The notes under the pieces: generated by a model | Told to the model about the DNA's origin: nothing | Seen by the model: only the letters and a program-made list of their open reading frames with translations | The model's database searches: none | Shown here: positions 28,774 through 37,917 of the stretch, piece by piece | How positions within the stretch are numbered: the first letter of the stretch is position 1 | Layout of the letters: the number at the start of each line of letters is the position of its first letter | Assembly (NCBI GenBank): GCA_963712565.1 | Contig: CAVQIP010000032.1 | Coordinates: 1-64,000, forward strand | DNA: 64,000 bases | Direction: 5' to 3' | Origin: VAZQ01 sp963712565 | Lineage (GTDB): Bacteria; Pseudomonadota; Alphaproteobacteria; Rhizobiales; Xanthobacteraceae | Made by a program: the position numbers and the translations under genes

Positions 28774-29513
28774 CCGCGACGCGGCGCGCCGCCGACACGC
28801 TGATCATCGTGATCGCGCTGCTGATGATATGGCAGGCGCTGCATCAGCTGGTGGGGGAAACGGCCTTGCCCGGGCCGCTGGCGACCATGTCCTACCTGGC
28901 CCGGTTGGTGCCGACCCCCCGATTTGCCGAAAACGCCGCTGCCACCGCGACGTCGTTCGCGTTTGCACTGCTGCTCGCCTACGGCATCGGGCTTGCGATC
29001 GGCGTGTGGATGGGAGCGCATCGGCTGTCCGGAGCGGTCGGCGAGCCGATCCTGGTCGCGATCTACTCGCTGCCGAAGATCACGCTCTATCCGGTGATCC
29101 TGCTGATCTTCGGCCTCGGGATATCGGGCAAGGTCGCGTTCGGCGCGCTGCACGGCGTGCTGCCGGTCGCGCTGCTCACGATGGCGGCGATCCGCAACAT
29201 CTCGCCGGTCTATCTGAAATCCGCGCGCACCATGAAGCTGTCGAGCTGGCAGACGATCGCGATGGTGCTTTTTCCGGCCACCCTGCCGGAGGTCGTGGCC
29301 GGCCTGAGAATTGGCTTCACCGTCACGCTGCTCGGTGTCCTGCTGGCGGAGATGTTCGCCTCCAAACAGGGGCTCGGGTTTCTCATCATCAATGCCATGT
29401 CGCTGCTGCAGACCGAAGAGATGATGACGATCGCGATCCTGCTGTTCGCATTCGCCGCCGTAGCCAATGCGCTACTGCTGTGGATGGAGCATCATTTGCA
29501 CCGCCGGGTCTGA
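28770..29513 (+). CDS. ABC transporter permease (second)
   Basis: 247 residues, about six helices, coupling loop RTMKLSSWQTIAMVLFPATLPEVVAGLRIG. Pairs with the preceding permease. Last gene of the 26217-29513 operon (binding protein, ATPase, two permeases, every junction overlapping by four bases). No clear terminator follows. Confidence 0.93.
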   Translation: MTATRRAADTLIIVIALLMIWQALHQLVGETALPGPLATMSYLARLVPTPRFAENAAATATSFAFALLLAYGIGLAIGVWMGAHRLSGAVGEPILVAIYSLPKITLYPVILLIFGLGISGKVAFGALHGVLPVALLTMAAIRNISPVYLKSARTMKLSSWQTIAMVLFPATLPEVVAGLRIGFTVTLLGVLLAEMFASKQGLGFLIINAMSLLQTEEMMTIAILLFAFAAVANALLLWMEHHLHRRV

Positions 29514-29664
29514 ACCAAGCGGCCGCCAGGCGATCGTAATATGCCGGCGATCGGCGAATGCAGCCGGTTTTCCGGCGGCCCATCGATCCATGACAAATTT
29601 TTAATGCAACATCGCCGCCGTTCGGTCGTTATTGGTAAGAGGGCAAAGCGGTTCGGAGATCGCC

Positions 29665-30042
29665 GTGAGGTCTCATCGCCGGGACGTGGTGGCAATCCTG
29701 CTGCTTTGCAGCATAGGGGCCGCGTCGGCCGCAGCGGCCGGGCCGTTCCGGGCCTCCGACGACCTCGTCTTGACGGGGGCCCAGGAGCGCCTCATCTGGC
29801 GGCGCCTGGCGGCGCAGAACATTCCTAACACCGGAAAGCAGAGTGCGAGCAGGGCGGCGGTGCCTTCCGCTGTAGCCCTGTTCGGCGAAGCGGTGCCTCC
29901 CTCGGTAACGCTCCGCGCGCTGCCGGCCACCGTCACCGGGCAGATACCGATGGTGAAGCCTTACGCGTACACGATCCTCGGCAAGCAGCTGTTGATCGTC
30001 AATCCGGCCGACAGGAAGGTCGTCGACGTCATCACCCAGTAG
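29665..30042 (+). CDS. Small secreted DUF1236-like protein
   Basis: 125 residues from a GTG start with GGAG six bases upstream; an alternative TTG start at 29632 lacks such a signal. A signal peptide (RRDVVAILLLCSIGAASAAAAG) is followed by a linker and a C-terminal domain KPYAYTILGKQLLIVNPADRKVVDVI, the pattern of the DUF1236 proteins abundant in Bradyrhizobium-like bacteria. Function unknown, probably periplasmic. Confidence 0.65.
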   Translation: MRSHRRDVVAILLLCSIGAASAAAAGPFRASDDLVLTGAQERLIWRRLAAQNIPNTGKQSASRAAVPSAVALFGEAVPPSVTLRALPATVTGQIPMVKPYAYTILGKQLLIVNPADRKVVDVITQ

Positions 30043-30086
30043 TCGCCATGGTCATGGCAACTCGCGGGCGCGCCGCGCCGCTGCTG

Positions 30087-31061
30087 CTACTTCTCCATCC
30101 CGATGACGTCCTTGGCGAGTCGTCCCCATTTTTCGTTTTCGGCCCGGTAGAATTCGGCAAAGGCAGCGGGATCGTAAGGCGGAGGATCGATCGCGTCGCG
30201 CGCCAGACGCGCACGCGCATCGGGCTCCTGCAGGCCTTTCACTACGACGGCGTTGATCTTGCGAACGATGTCGTCGGGTATGCCGCGCGGACCGGAAAGG
30301 GCAAACCAGACTTCGGCGACGAGATCCGGAAATCCCTCCTCCGCAAATGTCGGGATATCGGGATAGTCGGGGACCCGCTTGCGCGAAGTGACGGCGAGCG
30401 CCCGCGCCTTGCCGCTCAGAATGGTCGCTGCTGCCGACGTGAGCGCCGTGCAGGTGACGGCGATGTGTCCGCCCATGAGGTCGGTCATCGCCTGGTTCGC
30501 GCCGCGATACATCACATTCTGCAGTTGAATGCCGGCCTTTTTCTGAAACAGCATGAAGGCGAGGTTGGCCAGCGACCCCGGCGATGGCGAGCCATAATTG
30601 AGCTTGCCGCGATTGGCATTGGCGTAGGCGATGAACTCCTTGAGGTTCTTGGCCGGTACGGCGTGATTGACGACCAGCACCGCCGGTGGGCCTCCGAAAT
30701 CGACGATGTGGGTATACCCGCTCACCACGTCGGCGGGCGGATTGGGGCTGATGGCGGTTGCAATGATGAGCCCGCCGACCCCGGAGACGAACAGCGTGTA
30801 GCCGTCCGGCGCGGCATTCGCCGCCTCGGCGGCGGCGATCAGACCGCTGGCGCCCGGCTTGTTCTCGGGCACGAATTGCTGGCCGAATGCGGCCGACAGC
30901 TTTTCCGCGGCCAGGCGGCCGAGCGTGTCGGCCGTGCCGCCGGCCGTGAACGGGATGAGGATCCGTACCGGGCGCGTCGGCCATGCATCCGCGTGCGCCG
31001 CCGAGGTCGCCATTCCCGCGCCGAGCGAGATCAGCATGGCAGCGGTGATCTTTGCCAACAT
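30087..31061 (-). CDS. Bug-type solute-binding protein
   Basis: 324 residues, signal peptide 1-25 (SAAHA). Motifs WPTRPVRILIPFTAGGTADTLGRL, PENKPGASG, AYANANRGKLNYGSPSPGS, NVMYRGANQAMTDLMGGHI and IPTFAEEGFPDL. Ligand unknown; no TctA/TctB gene nearby. Start at 31061 preceded by a GGAGG-like run. Convergent with the DUF1236-like gene. Confidence 0.92.
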   Translation of the reverse strand: MLAKITAAMLISLGAGMATSAAHADAWPTRPVRILIPFTAGGTADTLGRLAAEKLSAAFGQQFVPENKPGASGLIAAAEAANAAPDGYTLFVSGVGGLIIATAISPNPPADVVSGYTHIVDFGGPPAVLVVNHAVPAKNLKEFIAYANANRGKLNYGSPSPGSLANLAFMLFQKKAGIQLQNVMYRGANQAMTDLMGGHIAVTCTALTSAAATILSGKARALAVTSRKRVPDYPDIPTFAEEGFPDLVAEVWFALSGPRGIPDDIVRKINAVVVKGLQEPDARARLARDAIDPPPYDPAAFAEFYRAENEKWGRLAKDVIGMEK

Positions 31062-31243
31062 GCAACGCCTCCATCGTCCCGTTGTCGCGTCTTGCAAAGG
31101 GCGAACCGTGCCGACAGTCAAGCGCACCTTTTGTCGCTTCCCTCGGCGGCCTGTCCTAAATCGATTGCGACAGGCGCTGAATTCACCCGGGCGACGCTGC
31201 GGATCGCCGGGGCGCGGAGTTGGAGTTTGCGCGCTATGAGCGA

Positions 31244-31867
31244 TCAAAGGTCCTGCGTCCGACGTTTCATGGCGTCGTCCCACACCTGGTCCCGCTCCTG
31301 GTCGAACACCAGTTTCGCGTCCTGTGGCGTGTTGAACCAGAAACCGTGCCCGATTTCGCCCTCGAGCTGTCCGGGTCCCCAGCCCGCATAGCCGAACGCG
31401 ACGAGGCTCTTGCTCGGACCCCGATTGCTGCCGATGTCGCGCAATATTTCGAGGCTCGACGTCATTGCGACGCGGCCGTCGATGTCGATGGTGCCGGACC
31501 GCTGGTAATCGGCGCTGTGAATCACCAGGGCGATTTCGGGCTGGACCGGACCGCCCGAGAAAATGCGCACGGTACCTTGAAGCCCGGTGTCCTTGTCCCC
31601 GAGTGCCGCCAGCAAGGCCGCTAGCGGCCGCTCCCCCACCGGTCGATTGACGACGATGCCCAGCGCGCCGTTCTGATCGTGCCGCACCATCAGGATCACC
31701 GCATGATGGAAGCGCGGATCGCCCATCGTGGGCGAGGCGATCAGGAGCTGGCCTGCCAGTGAGATCCGCGCCGGCGCCTCCGCGACCGTCGGCAACGCCG
31801 CGCCGAGGAGCGTCGCGGACAGAGACATCGCGGCGACCAGCACGCTCAGCCGCTGCAACCGAATCAT
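31244..31867 (-). CDS. YqgE/AlgH family protein with an N-terminal signal peptide
   Basis: 207 residues. The YqgE/AlgH fold is clear from LAGQLLIASPTMGDPRFHHAVILMVRHDQNGALGIVVNRPVG, FSGGPVQPE and FGYAGWGPGQLEGEI. Ordinary YqgE proteins are cytoplasmic and start at the LxGxLLIAxP motif; this one has about 35 extra residues forming a good signal peptide (LSVLVAAMSLSATLLGAALPTVAEA), which predicts export. The role of the family is unclear. It lies 155 bases downstream of the autotransporter on the same strand. Confidence 0.88.
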   Translation of the reverse strand: MIRLQRLSVLVAAMSLSATLLGAALPTVAEAPARISLAGQLLIASPTMGDPRFHHAVILMVRHDQNGALGIVVNRPVGERPLAALLAALGDKDTGLQGTVRIFSGGPVQPEIALVIHSADYQRSGTIDIDGRVAMTSSLEILRDIGSNRGPSKSLVAFGYAGWGPGQLEGEIGHGFWFNTPQDAKLVFDQERDQVWDDAMKRRTQDL

Positions 31868-32022
31868 CGTCGCTCACCGATCGTGGGGGCGGATATCGGG
31901 GCTCATCCGGAGCATAGCAGGATGAAGCAGCGGCGCCACTGCAGCCGTCGGCGGCATCGCGCCTGCTTGGCGCCAGCGCACCGACCGTTCCGGATTGTGC
32001 GCCGCGCGGTCCGAGTTCGCGC

Positions 32023-35000
32023 TCACCACGCGTAGCGCACCGTCCCGGTACCGGCATAGGTGGAGGAGCGGCCGGCGAACTCGCCGTCGAACTTGCCGAG
32101 CAAGGTGACGCCGTTGGCGAGGCGTAGCTCAGCGCCGGCCGAGGCGAGCGCGGAATCCTTCGCCGGCGTCGCGCCGTTGACGATGAAGCTCGCGCCCGGC
32201 AGCGTCTGGAACACGGCGGCGAGAGCGGGATCGCTCACCCAGTCGTGCGCCCAGGCGAGCCGCGCCCGCAACGCGAGCGCGGCTGAGGGATTGACCGCAA
32301 GCAGCCGGTCGAAGCGGGCGCCCAGTTCGCTGCGGGTATCGGTCGCGGTGCGCGCGGCGTAGGCGAGCGCAAAGCCGCCGCCGTTGGTGTCGGTCTCGCT
32401 GTAGGACGGCGTGCGGAAGTTTTGCGCCTGGATCGCGGCATAGGGCGTGACGCCGCCGAACAGCATGCCGAAGCGGTAGCCGCCCTCGACGCGCCCGCCC
32501 AGCGACTGCGCGTTGAAGCTGGCGGTGAGGTGATCGCCGGCAAAGGCGAAGCGGTCGGTCGACATCCAGTGATTGGTATAGGCGAAGGCCGCCGCGAGGT
32601 AGGCCGGACCCGAATGCGTCGCGCCGTAGACGCCGGCCTGGAACGCGTCGCTCTTGCCGCCGCCCAGCCCCTGCGAGAGGCTCCAGTTGGTGCCGCCGCC
32701 CGCGAGCGCGACGCCAACGACCGAATTGGGCGCCACGCGATAGTCGAGGCCGCCGGCAAAGCCGGCGGTGCGGGCGGAGAGATCGTGGCTGCCCAGCACC
32801 GCCGGATCGCCCGAGGTGCGGTTGCCGCCGCCGTAGGCGCCGCCCCAGGCGGTCCAGCGCTGCTCGAAGCTCGGCGGCTTCGCCGGCGCCTTCAGCACGG
32901 CGGAATAGGCGAGCGCGATGTCCTCGGGCAGCGCCTCGCGCTCGGGCGCGAAACCGAGGGCCGGACCGCCGGTGCCGGCGACGCCGCTCCTGCCGTCGAC
33001 GAAGGGATCGAGCATCAATCCGAGGAACTGGTTCCCGATCTGGAAGCCGGCCTGCTGGCCGCCGGTCGCGGGCTCGCCGGAGAGCTGCGAGAGCGCATTG
33101 CCGAGATTGGCGCCGGTGAGCCCGAAGATCGTCACGAATGCGGGCGGTAGCGCGCCGCCGCCGTTGAAGAAATTGTCGAGCGCGGTGGCGACGTTCGTCT
33201 GATTGACGCTGAGCCCGCCGCCCGGGATCGCATGCAGTTGCGCGGTCAGGTTCAGGATGACGTCGGTCGCGGAGTAGCTGAGATTGGCGCTGAAGCCGGC
33301 GGGGAGATTGCTCGTCGTCAAGGCATTGAACGTGGTGCCGTTGAGCCCGCCCGCCGCCGAAAGGATGGTGTAGGTGCGCGACGCGTAGCGGCCGGAGGCG
33401 AACGCCGCCTGCACGGTGCCGGCGAGCGCGGCGCTGCCCCCCGCGGTCACAATGTCGCTCGACGCGGTCGACGGATTGACCTGCAGCACATAGAGCGCAC
33501 CCGACTGGAATGCCAAGTTTCCGGCGACGGTGATCGAGCCAGGCGAGCCCACCGGGCCGGGCGAGAACATGCCGCCTCTCAAGATGGTGGTCGCGCCCAC
33601 GATGCCGCTGCCCGCGAGCAGCGCGCCCGCGCTCACCGTCACCGCCGAATTGGCGATCGAGCCGTTGACCACGAGCGTGCCGGCGCTGATCGTGGTCGGC
33701 CCGCTATAGGTGTTGGTCGCCGTAAGTACAAGGGCGCCGGCGCCGATCTTCTCGAGCGGGCGCGGGCCGTTGAGCTCGGAGATCACGCCGGCCTGGGTCG
33801 CCGTGCCGGCCGTTACCTGCAATTGCGTGGTGTTGCTGTCGATGACGATCGGGTTGCCGATGGTGACGCCGTTGGCGTAATCCACCACCGAGCCGGTGGT
33901 GGTCAGCGCGCCGGTGCCAAGTGCCTGGTTGTTGGCGAGCGTGAGCGTGCCGCCGGCGAGCGTGGTGCCGCCGGAATAGGTGTTGGCGCCCGCGAGCGTC
34001 AGCGCGCCGCCGCCGATCTTGGTGAGTGCGCCGCTGCCGGAAATGACGCCGGCGAGCGCGAGCGTGTTGCTCTGCGTGTCCACAGTGTCGCTACCGTTCA
34101 ACGTCATCGCGTTGGCGAGCGACAGTCCGTTGGCCGCCGCCTGCAGCGTGGTCGCATTCGCAAATGTCAGCGTCCCGGCGCCGAGCGCTGTGTTCGATCC
34201 GACGGCCAGCATGCCCGCGTTGAGCACGCTCCCACCCGAGTAGCTGTTGTTGCCGGTCAGCGTCAGCACGCCGGTCCCGACCTTGCTGAGCGCGCCGGCG
34301 CCGCCGATGTTGCCGCCGAGGGTGGCGGCGTTGCCGTTGGTGTCGAACGTCCCTCCGCCGGCGTTGAGCGTGACCGCGCGATTGCTGGTGAAACCCGCCA
34401 AGAATTGCAGCGCGCCGCCGCCGAAGGTGAGCCCGGCCGCGGCGGCGCCCAGATTGGCGTCGGCGCCGACCGCGAGCGTGCCGGCATTGATGGTGGTGCC
34501 GCCGGCATAGGCGTTTGCGCTTGTGAGCGTCAGTGTGCCGGCCCCGATCTTGGTCAACGCGCCGGCGCCGCCGATCGTGCCGGCAAGCGTGGCGTTGTTT
34601 CCGTTGGTATCGAATGTGCCGCCGCCGGCATTCAGCGTCACGGTCCGATTGGTGGTGAAACTGGCCAGGAATTGCAGCGTGCCGCCGCCGAAGGCGAGGC
34701 CACCCGCTGCCGCGCCGAGATTGGCGTCCGCGGCGACCGCGAGCGTCCCCCCGTTGATCGTGGTGCCGCCCTGATAGGTGTTGATGCCCGACAGAATCAT
34801 CGTGCCGGCGCCGACCTTGGTGAGACCGCCGGGGCCGGAGAGGGCGGAGGCGAGCGTCACGTTGTTGCCGTTGGTGTCGAACGTGGCCCCGCCGGCGCCA
34901 AAGGCGGTGAGTTGAGCGGAGATGTCGGCGGTGTTGCCGGTCGCCCACTGCAGGCCGCCGCCGTCGATCGTGATCGGGCCGGTGCCGAAGCTGTTCGCCG

Positions 35001-36540
35001 AATTGAAGTTGATGAAGCCGCCGGTGATGGTCGTGCCGCCGGCATACGAATTGTTGCCGGTGAGGATCAGCGTGCCGACACCGGCCTTGCTCAGCGTGCC
35101 GGCGCCGGAAATGTCGGCGGCAAGGGCGACCGTGTCGGTGAAATTGGCGACGATCTGGCCTTCGTTGTCGATCGCCGGGGTGACGATCGCGCCGGCGAGC
35201 CCGCCGATGCCGAGATTGAGCGTGCTGCCGGTGGCGATGCCGGTGAAGCCGGGGGAGTTCACCACGCCGCCGTCGGCGATGGTGAGCGTTCCGATTAGGC
35301 CGCAGCCGCACATGGTGTCGCCGACGAGGAGCGCAGAGAGGACTGTCAGGGTTGAGCCCGCGCCGGTGACTGTCAGCGTGGAGTTTCCTGTCGGATCGCC
35401 GACGCCCACGAGTCCCGTGGCATTAACAGCACCACCATTGGAAATCGTGAGTATCCCGGGGCCTCCGAAAGTGCCGCCGCCTCCAACCGCTAAGCCGGCG
35501 CCGACGTTCCAGGTCGAGCCGGCCCCCGTCACGGTGACCGTCGAGGCGAAAATCGGGCTGCCGGAGTCGATCACGGCCCCGCCTAGGGAGGTAAGCACGC
35601 CACCATTGGCGATGGTGAGTGAGGTTGGCCCGGCGAGAGCACCGATTTCTGTCATTCCGGCCGGATTCACGGTTACCGTCGACCCGGGCCCGCTGATGAG
35701 CATCGCGGAAGAGATAACAACAGCCAAGTTGGTGGTCTGCAGCGTACCACCATTGATGACGGAGAGAGTTCCCCCTTCGACCACCGTGCCAAGGCCGGGA
35801 TCGGTGACGTTGAGAGACCCGCCGCTGATGATGAGACCATTGGTGTCGCAATTGCAGATATTGAGACCGCCGATGCTGCTCCCCAGGCCGGTCAGCGTCA
35901 GCGTTCCGTTGTCGAGCTCGAGCGTGCCCGCGCCCGCGAATGTGCCGGAGAACGTGGTGCTGTTGGGCCCTACGATGCTCAGCAGGGAGGACGAATCGGA
36001 AGGTCCGATTGTCACCGTGCCGCCGCCCGCGAGCGAGCCGATCTCGGCAAAGGCGGAGTTGCCGACCGTCAGGGCCGCTCCGGCGTTGACGGTGAAAGCC
36101 GGCGCGAACGAGGAATTGTTGATGGTGCCGCTGTTGATGGTGAAGGTTGCCCCGTTCTGAACGGTGAACGAATAGGCCGGCGCCGCGGCGTCGAACTCAA
36201 TGGTGTTGATTGCTGCGTTGCCCGAGATGGTGACGGAGGTGGGAGCGCCGATGTTGTTGGTGAACGTCGCGGTGTTGTCGGGCACGGTGGGAGTTGAGCT
36301 CCAGTTCGTGCCCACCGTCCACTCGCTGCCGGGCCCGGTCCAGGTGCCGTCGACCGCATGCGCGGCGCCCGGGGCAACCACTGCGAGCGCGCCGAGCCAC
36401 ACGCCCCCGAGCAGCGCGGCGCGCGTGAGTCCCCGGCCTGCGCGCGGCGCGATCCGAATCGCGATGTTGGAATGTGCGGCGTCGAGCGCAAACGGCTTGC
36501 GTGTTCCTGCCCGCGCCCCCGGCAACTCATACGAACGCAT
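32023..36540 (-). CDS. Autotransporter with beta-helix passenger and outer-membrane barrel
   Basis: 1505-residue type Va secretion protein. An extended signal region precedes the hydrophobic core (RAALLGGVWLGALAVVAPGAAHA, about 40-62). The passenger (about 63-1200) is Gly/Thr/Asn-rich beta-helix with many passenger-associated transport repeats (LTKIGAGTLTLTSANAYAGGTT type). The C-terminal barrel (about 1230-1505, from WTAWGGAYGG) ends in the aromatic VRYAW typical of outer-membrane proteins. The start at 36540 gives this signal and has GGGAG immediately upstream. Two cysteine pairs (ICNCD, MCGCG) in the passenger are unusual. Likely adhesin or surface protein; no protease motif was seen. Confidence 0.93.
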   Translation of the reverse strand: MRSYELPGARAGTRKPFALDAAHSNIAIRIAPRAGRGLTRAALLGGVWLGALAVVAPGAAHAVDGTWTGPGSEWTVGTNWSSTPTVPDNTATFTNNIGAPTSVTISGNAAINTIEFDAAAPAYSFTVQNGATFTINSGTINNSSFAPAFTVNAGAALTVGNSAFAEIGSLAGGGTVTIGPSDSSSLLSIVGPNSTTFSGTFAGAGTLELDNGTLTLTGLGSSIGGLNICNCDTNGLIISGGSLNVTDPGLGTVVEGGTLSVINGGTLQTTNLAVVISSAMLISGPGSTVTVNPAGMTEIGALAGPTSLTIANGGVLTSLGGAVIDSGSPIFASTVTVTGAGSTWNVGAGLAVGGGGTFGGPGILTISNGGAVNATGLVGVGDPTGNSTLTVTGAGSTLTVLSALLVGDTMCGCGLIGTLTIADGGVVNSPGFTGIATGSTLNLGIGGLAGAIVTPAIDNEGQIVANFTDTVALAADISGAGTLSKAGVGTLILTGNNSYAGGTTITGGFINFNSANSFGTGPITIDGGGLQWATGNTADISAQLTAFGAGGATFDTNGNNVTLASALSGPGGLTKVGAGTMILSGINTYQGGTTINGGTLAVAADANLGAAAGGLAFGGGTLQFLASFTTNRTVTLNAGGGTFDTNGNNATLAGTIGGAGALTKIGAGTLTLTSANAYAGGTTINAGTLAVGADANLGAAAAGLTFGGGALQFLAGFTSNRAVTLNAGGGTFDTNGNAATLGGNIGGAGALSKVGTGVLTLTGNNSYSGGSVLNAGMLAVGSNTALGAGTLTFANATTLQAAANGLSLANAMTLNGSDTVDTQSNTLALAGVISGSGALTKIGGGALTLAGANTYSGGTTLAGGTLTLANNQALGTGALTTTGSVVDYANGVTIGNPIVIDSNTTQLQVTAGTATQAGVISELNGPRPLEKIGAGALVLTATNTYSGPTTISAGTLVVNGSIANSAVTVSAGALLAGSGIVGATTILRGGMFSPGPVGSPGSITVAGNLAFQSGALYVLQVNPSTASSDIVTAGGSAALAGTVQAAFASGRYASRTYTILSAAGGLNGTTFNALTTSNLPAGFSANLSYSATDVILNLTAQLHAIPGGGLSVNQTNVATALDNFFNGGGALPPAFVTIFGLTGANLGNALSQLSGEPATGGQQAGFQIGNQFLGLMLDPFVDGRSGVAGTGGPALGFAPEREALPEDIALAYSAVLKAPAKPPSFEQRWTAWGGAYGGGNRTSGDPAVLGSHDLSARTAGFAGGLDYRVAPNSVVGVALAGGGTNWSLSQGLGGGKSDAFQAGVYGATHSGPAYLAAAFAYTNHWMSTDRFAFAGDHLTASFNAQSLGGRVEGGYRFGMLFGGVTPYAAIQAQNFRTPSYSETDTNGGGFALAYAARTATDTRSELGARFDRLLAVNPSAALALRARLAWAHDWVSDPALAAVFQTLPGASFIVNGATPAKDSALASAGAELRLANGVTLLGKFDGEFAGRSSTYAGTGTVRYAW
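34248..34781 (-). repeat. Two tandem 267-base coding repeats in the autotransporter passenger
   Basis: Two consecutive 89-residue units (34515-34781, then 34248-34514) share the order GGTTIN, GTLAV, ADANLGAAA, FGGG, LQFLA, VTLNAGGGTFDTNGN, GGAGAL and LTLT. More diverged copies flank them. They arose by duplication and may expand or contract by recombination. Confidence 0.75.
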
Positions 36541-36564
36541 TTCTCCCAATCCCCCCGCACGCGA

Positions 36565-36588
36565 CACGGCCGGGAAACCCCGGCCGTG
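36565..36588 (-). promoter_or_regulatory. Leader hairpin before the autotransporter
   Basis: CACGGCCGGG and CCCGGCCGTG form a perfect 10-base stem with a 4-base loop, 25-48 bases before the autotransporter start and outside its ribosome site. In RNA it would be very stable and could control stability or translation; as DNA it is also a good dyad for a regulator. Confidence 0.45.
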
Positions 36589-36825
36589 CACGATGCGTCT
36601 TCCGCCCCCGCGGACCGGCGAAACGCTACGGTGGGAAATCGGCGCGATCAATTCGCCCTCGCTCCGTCCGCGCCGATTGGCCGCCACCTGTGGCTTTGCC
36701 GCCACGCCGGCCGGCGCCAGCGGCCGCCGCGTCGCGCTCGCCTCCGCGCATGGTTAAGAGTTCTCTGTTGACGACGTAACGAGAATCACCTAGCGAAAGC
36801 GCAGGATCGAGAGTTGTGCATGACA

Positions 36826-36856
36826 CCCGGGCGGGGACACCGCGCCGGGCTTTTTT
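36826..36856 (+). terminator. Rho-independent terminator-like hairpin
   Basis: CCCGG-GCGG pairs with CCGC-(G)-CCGGG across a GGACA loop, then C and six T residues. A good plus-strand terminator, but no plus-strand gene ends just upstream, so it would stop a short unannotated transcript or leader. Confidence 0.5.
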
Positions 36857-36975
36857 GCGCCGCGGGAACGGCGCGAGTCCCCTCAGGCCGGCCGGCGCCC
36901 TGTTTTTTTCCTGTTATTTGCAGGCGCGGCGGTCATAAAGTGGGTTGGGCGACGGACGAGGCACCGGAGGTTGTG

Positions 36976-37317
36976 ATGTCGCCCGTGTCGCGCCGTTTTG
37001 TCCTCACCGGGACCGCGCTCGCGACCGCGTCGCTGTTGGTCCCGATCGTCGTGCGGCCGGCGCGCGCGCAACGCAGGGACGACTCCGACTACGAAATCAC
37101 CGACTGGATCGTGATCGCGGCGAGCGGAGAGGTCACGCTCGGGCTGTCGCAGCCGGAGGTCGGGCAGGGCTCGTACACCGCGCTGCCGCAGATCCTCGCC
37201 GACGAGCTCGACGCCGATTGGACGCGCGTCAAGGAGCCAGGAGGCGATGAGCCGGCCGGGATTGCGTTCTCCTCCGTGTCCCCGGATGCGGTGCGGCGCG
37301 GCGCGATGCACCGCTGA
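36976..37317 (+). pseudogene. Truncated isoquinoline 1-oxidoreductase beta-subunit-like (IorB) gene
   Basis: 113 codons against about 720-750 for the molybdopterin-binding large subunit. The start MSPVSRRFVLTGTALATASLLVPIVV is a twin-arginine-like leader. DWIVIAASGEVTLGLSQPEVGQGSYTALPQILADELDADWTRVK matches the first conserved block (GQ-E-GQG-YT-L-LAEELD-DW). After residue about 88 similarity ends and a stop follows. The catalytic and cofactor domains are lost, so it is non-functional. It sits just upstream of an intact oxygenase set and is probably a relic of a larger catabolic locus. Confidence 0.75.
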
Positions 37318-37441
37318 TGCGGGACCGTTCCAGGCATCCAATCCGTCCGTGGTCTGCAGCGCATCGTTGCGCTTCGCTTCACGCCGGGGACAATGGCCGT
37401 GGTATAATGACAACCAAAGTCACCGGGAGGGAGGACAATTC

Positions 37442-37897
37442 ATGTCGGAGAGCATCGAGCACGAACCCAGGCTGCTGTTTCCCGGCCTCAAGTCGTTTTA
37501 CGATACGGTCATCCCTCTGGCCTGGCCGGTGATCCGCATCGCGGTGGGTTGGAATCTGCTGGTGCATGGCTGGGGCAAGGTCACGCGCGGGCCGTCCGCC
37601 TACGTCCGCGCCTTCACCGAGCTCGGCTTCGATCCGGCACTGCCGTGGATTTGGAGCGCGTTGATCATCGAGTTCGTGGGCGGAATCGCGCTCATTCTCG
37701 GCCTGTTCACCCGCTTCTTCGCCGCCGCCGCGGCAGTCGAACTGCTCATCATCACGGTGATCTACTGGAAGACCGGATTTTCCTGGTTGAACCGCGGCTA
37801 CGAATACACGTTGCTCTGGGGTCTCGTCTGCTTTGCGATCGCGCTGCGGGGCGGAGGACCTTATTCGGTCGATCGCAAGCTCGGCGTCCAGCTCTAG
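37442..37897 (+). CDS. DoxX family membrane protein
   Basis: 151 residues with four hydrophobic helices (IPLAWPVIRIAVGWNLLVHGWGKV; LIIEFVGGIALILGLFTRFF; AAVELLIITVIYW; LLWGLVCFAIALRGGG). GGGAGGGAGG lies about 8 bases before the start. Only 20 bases separate it from the luciferase-like monooxygenase gene, implying one operon. A DoxX partner next to oxygenases suggests a role in membrane redox balance, but its activity is unknown. Confidence 0.85.
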   Translation: MSESIEHEPRLLFPGLKSFYDTVIPLAWPVIRIAVGWNLLVHGWGKVTRGPSAYVRAFTELGFDPALPWIWSALIIEFVGGIALILGLFTRFFAAAAAVELLIITVIYWKTGFSWLNRGYEYTLLWGLVCFAIALRGGGPYSVDRKLGVQL

Positions 37898-37917
37898 GCA
37901 GGCAGGCAAGCTGATCG

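Larger units (their letters stand above)
36541..36975. other. 435-base region between the autotransporter and a broken oxidoreductase gene
   Basis: No convincing gene. It holds the autotransporter leader with a strong hairpin (36565-36588), a TTGACG hexamer at 36768-36773 that could be a plus-strand -35 element, and a terminator-like hairpin with six T residues at 36826-36856. A short transcript between the last two is possible. Confidence 0.45.

Noticed and set aside
34248..34781. Tandem repeats considered as a CRISPR array
   Set aside because: The 267-base units are coding, adjacent and without unique spacers.
33232..35298. Long plus-strand frames inside the autotransporter
   Set aside because: They mirror the Gly/Ala/Thr repeat coding on the other strand and repeat with it.
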